Below are positions 35,879 to 43,647 of a stretch of DNA of 51,276 nt, piece by piece; positions within the stretch are counted from its first letter, which is position 1, and each line of letters opens with the position of its first letter. Origin of the DNA: Parabacteroides sp. AM08-6 (GTDB taxonomy: Bacteria; Bacteroidota; Bacteroidia; Bacteroidales; Tannerellaceae). The DNA is taken from contig NZ_QRMP01000030.1 of the NCBI RefSeq assembly GCF_003473295.1, positions 1 through 51,276 on the forward strand, in the 5' to 3' direction. The notes beneath the pieces are model-generated. The model saw nothing but the letters and a program-made list of their open reading frames with translations. It was not told the origin of the DNA and did not search any database. A program made the translations under genes and the position numbers.

Positions 35879-37054
35879 ATGAAAAAACATTTCAAAATTA
35901 TTCTTCTATTAATCATTCTATGTGTCTGCACGGATATAAAGACATTGACAGGACAAGGGATTATCAATATCGAAGTAGGAGAAAACATTAAAGAAGTAAA
36001 TCTATCCGATATTATCGAATCTATAGAAATAATACCTTTAGAAACCTCCGATGAAGTTCTTTTGGGGGAGATATACGCGCTAAGCTATGATGAGGAAAAG
36101 TATTTTGTTCAGAATGCAAACAATCTACTAATTTATGTTTTTGACAAAAAGGGTAAATTTGAACGTCAATTAACCAGAAAAGGGAATGGACCCGGAGAGA
36201 TACAATTCCCGGAATCCTATACTTTAGATAAAATAAACAAAGAAGTTTGGCTTTCCAACAACAACACCTTTTTAAGATACGATTATCAAGGTACTTATCT
36301 GGGGAAAAGAGACTATAGCCTAGCCTTTAAGAGCTTCTGCATAGACAAAAACAAAAACATTTATTTCTATACGGGGAAAAATGACAATCATCATATCCAA
36401 GACGGATTTCTGACAGGAGATTTAACCTTGCTAACTCCGGATAACAAGAAAAGGACTTGGTTTAAATCCAAGCTTGTAGGGTATTATAAAACAGGAGAAA
36501 GCATTCGTTCTTATCCTTCCTCCCATCCTTTCAGTATACAAAAAGATAATAGCATTACCTTTAGCTACACATTCAATGATACGATTTACTCGATAAAGGA
36601 CAATTCCCTTATAGAACCCAAATATTGTATTCATCTGGGAGAAAAGAAAATATCTTCAAATGCCTTAAACGATATGCCGGGAAAAGATTTGAAAGCATAT
36701 TTTCAGGAAAATACAAACACAAAATGGAACATCAACAATGTCTTTGAAAACCAGCAATATTTATACTTTACCTATTTAAAAGGATTTAAATCAAGCTATG
36801 TTGTTCTCTATAATAAAGAAACAAAGGAAATATCCAATATGAGTTTAAAGGATGATCTTCTGGGAAGCGAATGGTTAGCAATAGCTGATTGCACCGCATC
36901 TTCATTCATTGGATACATACCTGCTTATCAAATAAAGATAAATGAGAAAATATTATCTTTCATCAGCCAAGAACAATTAGCCCAGTTAAAAGAATCTACA
37001 GCAGATGATAATCCTATACTTTTTAAACTGACATTCAAGAAACGCATTCAGTAA
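35879..37054 (+). CDS. Six-bladed beta-propeller exported protein
   Basis: 391 residues. A hydrophobic N-terminus (FKIILLLIILCVCTDIKTLTGQ) serves as export signal; a cysteine at 16-18 might be a lipobox but is not typical. Then the 6-bladed propeller pattern common in Bacteroidetes: IEIIPLETSDEVLLGEI, YVFDKKGKFERQLTRKGNGPGEI, VWLSNNNTFLRYDYQGTYLGK. No function is assigned to these proteins. The coding sequence is clearly more AT-rich than its neighbours and uses A/T-ending codons, a possible sign of separate origin. It stands alone, 123 bp after the symporter and convergent with the exonuclease. Confidence 0.8.
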   Translation: MKKHFKIILLLIILCVCTDIKTLTGQGIINIEVGENIKEVNLSDIIESIEIIPLETSDEVLLGEIYALSYDEEKYFVQNANNLLIYVFDKKGKFERQLTRKGNGPGEIQFPESYTLDKINKEVWLSNNNTFLRYDYQGTYLGKRDYSLAFKSFCIDKNKNIYFYTGKNDNHHIQDGFLTGDLTLLTPDNKKRTWFKSKLVGYYKTGESIRSYPSSHPFSIQKDNSITFSYTFNDTIYSIKDNSLIEPKYCIHLGEKKISSNALNDMPGKDLKAYFQENTNTKWNINNVFENQQYLYFTYLKGFKSSYVVLYNKETKEISNMSLKDDLLGSEWLAIADCTASSFIGYIPAYQIKINEKILSFISQEQLAQLKESTADDNPILFKLTFKKRIQ

Positions 37055-37076
37055 ATAGAAGCCCGGCTTTCTAATT

Positions 37077-37610
37077 CTATGCACCCAGTAAATCGTCCAA
37101 TCTCTCCACCCCCTTCTCGCGCATCATTGTGACAGCGACATGGGCACAGGCATAGGCATCTGCCATCGCGTGATGATGGTGTATAAGATCGTATCCGCAA
37201 TAGGCTGCTACCGTTTGCAACTGGTGGTTAGGCAGAAACGGGTACAAATGTTTTGCGAGACGAAAGGTACAATGAAACCGGTATTTCGGATAAGCCAAAT
37301 CATATAGAAGATGTGCAGCTTTGAGGCAACCTTCGTCAAACGGGCTATTGTGGGCGACTAACGGCAAATCCTCCAGTTTTCCGGCAATACCGGCCCATAC
37401 TTCTTCAAAATCAGGAGCATTGTCTGTATCCACTACCGTCAAACCATGAACGGCCGTTGTCCACCGTGTATAATAGTTTGGAAAAGGACGGATAAGGCTA
37501 TAAATTGAGTCTATAATCTTCTCGTTCTCCACAATTGCAATTCCCACACTGCATATACTGCTGCGCTTGCCGTTGGCTGTTTCAAAATCTATTGCTGCAA
37601 ATCTCTCCAT
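37077..37610 (-). CDS. 3'-5' exonuclease, DnaQ/DEDDh type
   Basis: 177 residues of the DEDDh exonuclease fold found in DNA polymerase III epsilon. Metal-binding motifs are Asp8 and Glu10 in AAIDFETANG (Exo I), the Asp in HNSPFDEGCL (Exo II), and His-Ala-Met-Ala-Asp in the third motif near HHHHAMADAYA. It lacks any extra domain, so it is more likely a stand-alone nuclease than the polymerase subunit. It is the last of a leftward series: Tricorn-like peptidase, sulfatase, exonuclease (30-bp gap to the sulfatase). Confidence 0.9.
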   Translation of the reverse strand: MERFAAIDFETANGKRSSICSVGIAIVENEKIIDSIYSLIRPFPNYYTRWTTAVHGLTVVDTDNAPDFEEVWAGIAGKLEDLPLVAHNSPFDEGCLKAAHLLYDLAYPKYRFHCTFRLAKHLYPFLPNHQLQTVAAYCGYDLIHHHHAMADAYACAHVAVTMMREKGVERLDDLLGA

Positions 37611-37640
37611 TTAAATTAATACGTCTAAGATTCCTATTTC

Positions 37641-39305
37641 TTACGGACGAGGCTCTACCATATAATCATTCTCCCAATTCTCATAGCGGGCTACCATTTC
37701 TTTTACCTTTTCAGGATATTTCCCTGCCAAATCATGCATTTCGCTACGGTCATTATTCAAATCATACAGTTCCCAAGTCTTTTTATTGTTAGGCCATACA
37801 ATTTTCCATCCCGAAGCATCGATTAAAGCCTTTTCATTGAAATGCTCGAAACACAATTCACGATGCCCTTCGCGTACACCGGTCTTGAATATCGGAAGCA
37901 GGCTCTTTCCGGCCAACGGAAGGATTTTATTGCCCTTATACTCTTCCGGATATTGAGCTCCCGATATATCCAGACAAGTTGCCATAATATCGATTACATG
38001 TCCCATTTGCGTATTAATAGAGCCTTTCGGTTCCTTAATACCTTTCGGCCAATAAGCTATCATCGGAGTACAAATACCACCTTCATACGATTTAGCTTTC
38101 CAGAAACGGAACGGTGTATTCGCAGCATTCGCCCAGCGGGCGCCGACAGAAGCATAAGTCGTTTCCGGACCGGGCATCACCTCTTTCTTACGCGGATAGA
38201 CAATCTTTTCCCCTTTACGGGTCTCTGCCGGACGGTCATTCTCGCCTTCCGAATAGTTTTGGCAATCTTCGTTGCTACAACCATTGTCGGACATGAATAT
38301 AATCAGGGTATTATCCAACTGGCCACTCTCTTCAAGTGCCTTTATCACCCGCCCTATTTCCTGATCCATACGATCCACCATAGCGGCATGAACAGCCATT
38401 GCACGGGCATCCCATTCTTTATCGGGATTCTCTTCCCAAGTATCGGAGAACTGGCGTGGCGAAAGGAAATCGTCGGCATCACCGAAAAGCTTCATCTTCT
38501 TCATGCGTTCATAACGGGCTTCACGGATAGCTTGCCAACCACATTTGTAGGTATCTTCGTACTTCTTGATATCTTCCGGCAGGGCATGCAACGGCCAATG
38601 CGGACAGTGAAAAGCCAGATACATAAAGAAAGGATTATCCGAATCGGCATATTTGTTTACATAAGCGACAGCTGTGTCCGCCAATACAATCGTACTGTAA
38701 TAATCGTCGGGAACGGTATCCACCGGTTTATCGCCACTGACCAAGCTGAAAGGGTCGAAGTAATCGACTACGCCATAGATAGTTCCGTAACAATCCTGAA
38801 ACCCACGGTTTACCGGATAATTATCTTTCGGAGCAAACTCATCGTGATGCACCTGATGGGCCAACCATTGCCGCTGGTCCGGACGAAGAGGCGTTTCGGC
38901 CACATGCCATTTGCCCACCCAAGCTGTATTATAACCGGCACTACCGAGTGCTTCGGCAATGGTCACACCATTGTGTGTCATTGTCCCCCGGTAACCGGGT
39001 TTATGGTCATCGAACGTCATACGTCCTATACCCGCCTGATGCTGATACAAACCTGTCAGCAACGAGGCACGTGTCGGACAACTGCGACTGGTATTATAAA
39101 AATGAGTAAAACGTAATCCGTTTTCGGCCAACTTATTCAAATTAGGAGTCTGGATTTCACCGCCATAACAACCGATGTCGGAATATCCCAAGTCATCCGC
39201 CAAAATCACAAGAATATTGGGACGGCTATCCTTTTGCGCCTGCAAAGAAGGAGCCAAAGAAGCCAAAAGGCCCAAAGATGTTAACCTTAAAACGTTTTTA
39301 TCCAT
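37641..39305 (-). CDS. Sulfatase of the arylsulfatase family, Ser-type
   Basis: Hydrolyses sulfate esters, probably on host or dietary glycans, in the periplasm. 554 residues with a signal peptide (LTSLGLLASLAPSLQAQ). The active-site motif SCPTRASLLTG has Ser75 at the formylglycine position, so maturation would need an anaerobic sulfatase-maturating enzyme, which is not in this window. Metal-binding Asp37-Asp38 (ADDLGYSDIG) and the second metal site MSDNGCSNED are present. The C-terminal subdomain with WELYDLNNDRSEMHDLA is typical of exo-acting members. It lies 36 bp after the Tricorn-like peptidase gene on the same strand. Confidence 0.94.
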   Translation of the reverse strand: MDKNVLRLTSLGLLASLAPSLQAQKDSRPNILVILADDLGYSDIGCYGGEIQTPNLNKLAENGLRFTHFYNTSRSCPTRASLLTGLYQHQAGIGRMTFDDHKPGYRGTMTHNGVTIAEALGSAGYNTAWVGKWHVAETPLRPDQRQWLAHQVHHDEFAPKDNYPVNRGFQDCYGTIYGVVDYFDPFSLVSGDKPVDTVPDDYYSTIVLADTAVAYVNKYADSDNPFFMYLAFHCPHWPLHALPEDIKKYEDTYKCGWQAIREARYERMKKMKLFGDADDFLSPRQFSDTWEENPDKEWDARAMAVHAAMVDRMDQEIGRVIKALEESGQLDNTLIIFMSDNGCSNEDCQNYSEGENDRPAETRKGEKIVYPRKKEVMPGPETTYASVGARWANAANTPFRFWKAKSYEGGICTPMIAYWPKGIKEPKGSINTQMGHVIDIMATCLDISGAQYPEEYKGNKILPLAGKSLLPIFKTGVREGHRELCFEHFNEKALIDASGWKIVWPNNKKTWELYDLNNDRSEMHDLAGKYPEKVKEMVARYENWENDYMVEPRP

Positions 39306-39341
39306 ATTTATCTTTTTATAAAGTTCAGCATCAGTTCCGTC

Positions 39342-42300
39342 TTATTTACTGAAATTACGCGGAGCCGGAACCTTAGGTAAAGGTTTGCGGTTCTGAAGTT
39401 CTTTCATGACCTCTTCGACAGCACGGTCCAACTGCTGATCTTCGCCATTCCATTCTTTAATCGGGTCGTTATCTATCAGAATATCCGGGTCTACGCCATG
39501 ATTTTCGATAATCCACTGTCCGGTCTTCGGATCATAGCTGGTAAAGAAAGGAACACGGATATCCGTACCATCCATATAAGGCAGCGAACCGCTAATACCG
39601 ACAATACCACCCCATGTACGGGTTCCAATCAGTTTTCCCAGTCCGAGCGCACGGAATCCCCAAGGGAACAAATCACCGTCGGATGCCGAGTACTTATTAA
39701 TCAAACAAACCTTCGGTCCCACCTGGACTGCATCCGGAACAGTACCGATACGCGCTGTCCCACGTCCCATCGTCAAGCGATACGGTTCGCGCGAAAGACG
39801 TTCGAGAATCATCGGAGAAACATTACCGCCTCCATTGGCACGGTCGTCGATAATCAACCCTTCCTTATCCAGTTGCGGATAAAAATAACGGGCAAATTCG
39901 TTCAATCCTTCCGGTCCCATATCCGGGATATAGATATATCCGATACGGCCGTTCGAAGCTTTATCCACCTTCTTTATATTTTCCTGTACCCAATTATAAT
40001 GATAAAGCGGATACTCGTTTTCGAGCGGACTAACCACAATCTTACGTGCACCATCCAATGCAGGTTTACTGTTCAGGGATAATTCCGTCGGAACATTCGC
40101 TTTACCAACCAGCAAGGAATACATGTCTTTTACACTGTTTGTCGGTATGCCGTCGATAGCCACAATATATTCGCCGGCTTTGGCTTCAATCCCCGGTTCG
40201 GTAAGCGGAGAGCGTAACTGCTTGCTCCAGGATGCACCCGGTATAATCTTTTCCAGACGGAAGAAACCACTCTTATCGCGTGAAATCTCAGCCCCCAGCA
40301 AACCTGTTTTCACACGGTCGGGACGTTCGGTTTCACCCGGATTAACATAAGCATGGCCACTGCAAAGTTCGCCTATCATCTCCCCGATTACATAATTCAA
40401 ATCCAAGCGGGTCTTTACAAACGGAAGTAAAACGGCATATTTCTTTTTAATGGCTTTCCAGTCCATACCATGCATATTCGATACATAAAAACCGTCGCGG
40501 TAAGCACGCCAGGCTTCATCAAATATCTGTGCCCATTCCTGCGGATAATCCACCGTAATCTTCATATTCGAAAGATTCACCGGGTCGCTCAAATCCACCC
40601 TACCGGAAGGAATATCCGTCACATACAAGCGATTACCTTTATAGAACAAGGCTTTCTTGCTGCCCGGAGCTACTTCCATAGAAGCACCTTCGGCTACAAT
40701 ATCTTCTTTCTGTTTATTCAGGTCGAATACTTTCGTACTGCCATAGTTTCTGTAATACACCTTCTTTCCATCCGAATAGAAACTACCATAGTAAGAAGCA
40801 TTCAGCGGCAACCGGATAATACGGTCCGTTATGCCTTCGACATCAATTTTCACAGTCGAAGCATCATCTTTCTTCACATCCTTTTGGGCATCATCCTTTT
40901 TCTTTGCCTCTTCTTTGGGGGCTTCTTCCTTCTTCACGGCTACTTTCGCGTCCTTTTCGAGGAAAGGGGAAGGCGTTTCTTTATCCAGCAAAGCCAGATA
41001 AACGCCATACATATTATTATATACATGGTTCCATTCCAACGAGCCATAAGTAGGATTGAAATCACGGGCAGAAGCAAAAATCAGGTATTTACCGTCCGTA
41101 CTGAATGCCGGAGAAGAGGCTTCATACCATTTATCGGTAATGGCATATTCTTTCTTATCGGCCAAGTTGAATACATAAACGATACTGAATTTGTTATCTG
41201 CCGTACGCGTATAAGTCAGCCAGTTATTATCCGGAGAAAATGTCACGCCACGCGGTACGCCCATCGGGTCCTGCAATAAAGTAGTTACCTGTTTTTTCAC
41301 AACATCCAACAAGTTCAGGCGATTCATGCGGTCCGTATAAACTATCTTTTTAGCGTCCGGACTCCATTTGAAGTCATAGATATACGTGTCGTTGTTTTTA
41401 GTCAGCTGTATCGGTTCACCGCCTGCGGCATCCTGCATATACAGTTCCGTTTCGCCACTCTCATCGGAGATATAAGCAATGTAATTACCGTCCGGCGACC
41501 ACTGGGCCTCACGGTCATGCGCCCCCGGAGAACGGGTAATATTCTTCGTCACCCCTTTATCCACAGGGATATTAAACACTTCACCGCGAGCCGAAACAGT
41601 TATCCGTTCACCGTCGGGTGAAAGACTGGCTTCGGTTATATAATAGGCTCCGTCCTTGATTTCGCTACGAGCATAGATATTATCCGAAGAAAGGGTAATG
41701 TTTACTTTCTCAGGTTTCTTCGCCGTCGCATCCATTTTATAGAGATAACCGCCGTTTTCGAACACGATTGTATGACCGTTCGCACTGGGGAATTTCACAT
41801 CATATTCGGTAAAGTTCGTCACCTTGGCGGTTTGTTTCGTCTTCGTGTTATAAACAAAGATGTTCATGGTCCGGTCCCTGTCGGACAGGTAGAATATCTC
41901 GTCTCCAATCCACATCGGGATAATATCCTGGGCCGGGTTATCGGTAATATTCTCTACGGTTTTCTTTTCCGGGTCATAAATCCATACATCGTCGGCCATT
42001 CCCCCTTTATAATATTTCCAGGTACGGAATTCACGCATGACACGGTTGTAGGCCAATCGTTTGCCATCCGGCGAATAACTACAAAATCCCCCTTCGGGAA
42101 GTGGTATCACATCGGACAGGCCACCTTCCTTATCGACAGTATATAATTTACCGCTGAAGCCATCACCGATACGGTTCCGGTACACAATCCGGTTGCCATC
42201 AGGCGTCCAGTTCATTACTATATTGTTCGGTCCCATGCGGTCTCCCAAATCATCACGCGCGTTTGTTGCCGTATAGGTCACGCGTAACGGTTCGCCTCCA

Positions 42301-42596
42301 TCGGACGGGATTGTATAAACTTCCGTATTACCGTCATATTGTCCGGTAAAGGCAATCGTCTTGCCATCCGGTGAAAAACGGGGAAACATTTCATATCCTA
42401 CATGTGAAGTCAAGCGTTTTGCTTCACCTCCCGTAGCCGGAACCTTATAGAGGTCGCCCGCATACGAAAAGACAATCTCATTGCCATTCGTTGCCGGAAA
42501 GCGCAACAAACGCACGTCATCCGCCGCCGACAACAGCAAAGGAAGGCCCGCTAATGCCAACAAAGAAAAGAATATTTTCTTCTTCATACAGTTCAT
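39342..42596 (-). CDS. Tricorn-like S41 peptidase 1
   Basis: 1084 residues with a signal peptide (FFSLLALAGLPLLLSAA). The N-terminal WD40/TolB-like beta-propeller has repeated SPDGK blades (about 25-560), a Lys/Glu/Asp-rich linker (about 545-580) and a second propeller segment. The C-terminal part has a PDZ-like domain (GEYIVAIDGIPTNSVKDMYSLL, landmarks) and the S41 core with His in CSGHAYVN, DDRANGGG, and the nucleophile Ser972-Asp973 in YSASDGDLFPWG. Tricorn relatives degrade peptides of a few residues. This one is exported, so it likely works on periplasmic peptides. An ATG three codons in (42587) is also possible. A related protein is encoded divergently at 43648. Confidence 0.93.
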   Translation of the reverse strand: MNCMKKKIFFSLLALAGLPLLLSAADDVRLLRFPATNGNEIVFSYAGDLYKVPATGGEAKRLTSHVGYEMFPRFSPDGKTIAFTGQYDGNTEVYTIPSDGGEPLRVTYTATNARDDLGDRMGPNNIVMNWTPDGNRIVYRNRIGDGFSGKLYTVDKEGGLSDVIPLPEGGFCSYSPDGKRLAYNRVMREFRTWKYYKGGMADDVWIYDPEKKTVENITDNPAQDIIPMWIGDEIFYLSDRDRTMNIFVYNTKTKQTAKVTNFTEYDVKFPSANGHTIVFENGGYLYKMDATAKKPEKVNITLSSDNIYARSEIKDGAYYITEASLSPDGERITVSARGEVFNIPVDKGVTKNITRSPGAHDREAQWSPDGNYIAYISDESGETELYMQDAAGGEPIQLTKNNDTYIYDFKWSPDAKKIVYTDRMNRLNLLDVVKKQVTTLLQDPMGVPRGVTFSPDNNWLTYTRTADNKFSIVYVFNLADKKEYAITDKWYEASSPAFSTDGKYLIFASARDFNPTYGSLEWNHVYNNMYGVYLALLDKETPSPFLEKDAKVAVKKEEAPKEEAKKKDDAQKDVKKDDASTVKIDVEGITDRIIRLPLNASYYGSFYSDGKKVYYRNYGSTKVFDLNKQKEDIVAEGASMEVAPGSKKALFYKGNRLYVTDIPSGRVDLSDPVNLSNMKITVDYPQEWAQIFDEAWRAYRDGFYVSNMHGMDWKAIKKKYAVLLPFVKTRLDLNYVIGEMIGELCSGHAYVNPGETERPDRVKTGLLGAEISRDKSGFFRLEKIIPGASWSKQLRSPLTEPGIEAKAGEYIVAIDGIPTNSVKDMYSLLVGKANVPTELSLNSKPALDGARKIVVSPLENEYPLYHYNWVQENIKKVDKASNGRIGYIYIPDMGPEGLNEFARYFYPQLDKEGLIIDDRANGGGNVSPMILERLSREPYRLTMGRGTARIGTVPDAVQVGPKVCLINKYSASDGDLFPWGFRALGLGKLIGTRTWGGIVGISGSLPYMDGTDIRVPFFTSYDPKTGQWIIENHGVDPDILIDNDPIKEWNGEDQQLDRAVEEVMKELQNRKPLPKVPAPRNFSK

Positions 42597-42613
42597 TTGT
42601 TTAGTATCGAAGG

Positions 42614-42621
42614 CAAAGGTA
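42614..42621 (-). promoter_or_regulatory. -7 box of the Tricorn-like 1 - sulfatase - exonuclease series
   Basis: Minus-strand TACCTTTG, 17 bp before the Tricorn-like start. It shows that this gene need not depend on the small gene upstream (42636-43046). Confidence 0.5.
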
Positions 42622-42635
42622 GTAAAATGTACTTA

Positions 42636-43046
42636 TCAAAGTAACTTTTTGCTCATAGATTCCTTTATGTACCACCAAGATAAACGGATACTCCCTTTGA
42701 GATTATCCTTGGCCGACTGCATTTTACCGGATTCCTTATACAATTCCGGAGAGCAAATTTGTACACCGATATGCTTGGAGCAACTACCGGAAAGAAGATA
42801 CAGGCAGCCGTTCCCGCATAGTATCTTCAAGGTTCCCTGTTTTACGGCAAAGGCTATCACGTCAGAGTAATCAATCGAAAGCCCTGAGGAAAACTGAAAA
42901 GCCGAATCTGTCAGCCTAACCTGATGCAATACTATGTAAGGGCGCATTTGCCAACATAACTCGGTAATACTGGCAGACTCAAGTTTTTTCAAGAAATGCA
43001 GAACAAACAAGCTCTGCAGCGCTGTTATAGATAAAGGTAATTCCAT
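42636..43046 (-). CDS. Hypothetical protein
   Basis: 136 residues, not recognised. The composition is protein-like, with a helical N-terminus (ITALQSLFVLHFLKKLESASITELCWQM), several cysteines (positions ~31, 77, 81, 88, 97) and no signal peptide or membrane helix. The stop lies 39 bp before the Tricorn-like gene on the same strand. It could be a diverged or partial gene, and an unrelated palindromic element sits about 70 bp upstream of its start. Coding status rests only on an open frame and plausible residue use. Confidence 0.4.
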   Translation of the reverse strand: MELPLSITALQSLFVLHFLKKLESASITELCWQMRPYIVLHQVRLTDSAFQFSSGLSIDYSDVIAFAVKQGTLKILCGNGCLYLLSGSCSKHIGVQICSPELYKESGKMQSAKDNLKGSIRLSWWYIKESMSKKLL

Positions 43047-43114
43047 ATCTCATATTTATGGCAAATGTATAATCTGCCTTCCAACAATTCCCCGGTTGGA
43101 TAAGTTATTAAAGA

Positions 43115-43206
43115 AGCGTGGGAACTATCGATATACTTTTGATCGAGGTACCTCGAAAAACCTGCAACTGACAGCATATCAAAATAGCCCTCCCACGCTC
43201 TTTTTA
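43115..43206. repeat. 92-bp palindromic element with central perfect dyad
   Basis: Outer arms AGCGTGGGA (43115-43123) and TCCCACGCT (43191-43199) are perfect complements. Inside are CTAT/ATAG and GATAT/ATATC in mirrored order, and near the centre the 14-bp palindrome TCGAGGTACCTCGA (43143-43156). A T-run (CTTTTTAT, 43200-43207) follows on the plus strand, so a transcript from the left could end here. It lies in the ~600-bp gap 43047-43647, which also holds array 3 and the promoter of the second peptidase. No other gene is evident in the gap. Confidence 0.6.
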
Positions 43207-43458
43207 TCCTGAATACACTCATAAACAATTTTGTGCATGACAAGAAAAAGAACATGAACGCCTTTTGTTGCTATTATTCACCAGTTGCTTGAAAGTTTCG
43301 AGGTTTCAATCAAAGAATAATATATCCAAACGCTTATGTTTACCAAAAGTTTCGTACAAACGATAACTCCTTATCTGACAATTGTACCCCACAAAGATAA
43401 AAAGATTAATTCATATAAAACATATTTTTTATACGATAGCTGTTCCATATCGACAGCA

Positions 43459-43590
43459 GGGGATGATTTATTCATTCGGAAGAAATTGCAGTGCCACAGG
43501 CATGGCATTGTTGTGCCACCGTATTGGCACTGGAGTGCCATGCCTATGGCACTGGTACTTCGTCGCAAGGAAATAAAATAGGGTTCCCCA
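43459..43590. repeat. 22-bp palindromic tandem array (array 3)
   Basis: Three contiguous 22-bp units at 43492-43513, 43514-43535 and 43536-43557 follow TGCCA-N6-TGGCA-N6. The first 16 bases of unit 1 match the complement of those in unit 3 at 15 of 16 positions, with unit 2 as the apex. Degenerate copies lie on both sides, and GGGGA (from 43459) and TCCCC (up to about 43589) flank as weak arms. Same architecture as arrays 1 and 2 but a different core word and dyad spacing. It lies just upstream of the promoter of Tricorn-like peptidase 2. Confidence 0.8.
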
Positions 43591-43618
43591 GTTTGTTTCG
43601 AATACCACTTCTTTTATT

Positions 43619-43626
43619 TATCTTTA
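43619..43626 (+). promoter_or_regulatory. -7 box of Tricorn-like peptidase 2
   Basis: TATCTTTA, 21 bp before the start codon, one base from the TAnnTTTG consensus. A TTTG (43592-43595) lies 23 bp upstream, slightly far. Confidence 0.45.
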
Positions 43627-43647
43627 CACCCTGAACAAATGTAAAGC

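Noticed and set aside
37842..39116. 424-codon open frame antisense to the sulfatase
   Set aside because: The sulfatase on the other strand has full family motifs; this frame has none.
43115..43206. tRNA or tmRNA-like gene
   Set aside because: The outer stem resembles an acceptor stem, but there is no D-arm, anticodon arm or T-loop (TTCAA-type) sequence and no CCA end.
43025..43255. 76-codon open frame on the minus strand
   Set aside because: It is formed by the 92-bp palindromic element, overlaps the small hypothetical gene and has no start signals.
43336..43581. 81-codon open frame on the plus strand
   Set aside because: It crosses array 3, and its last third is only translated repeat.
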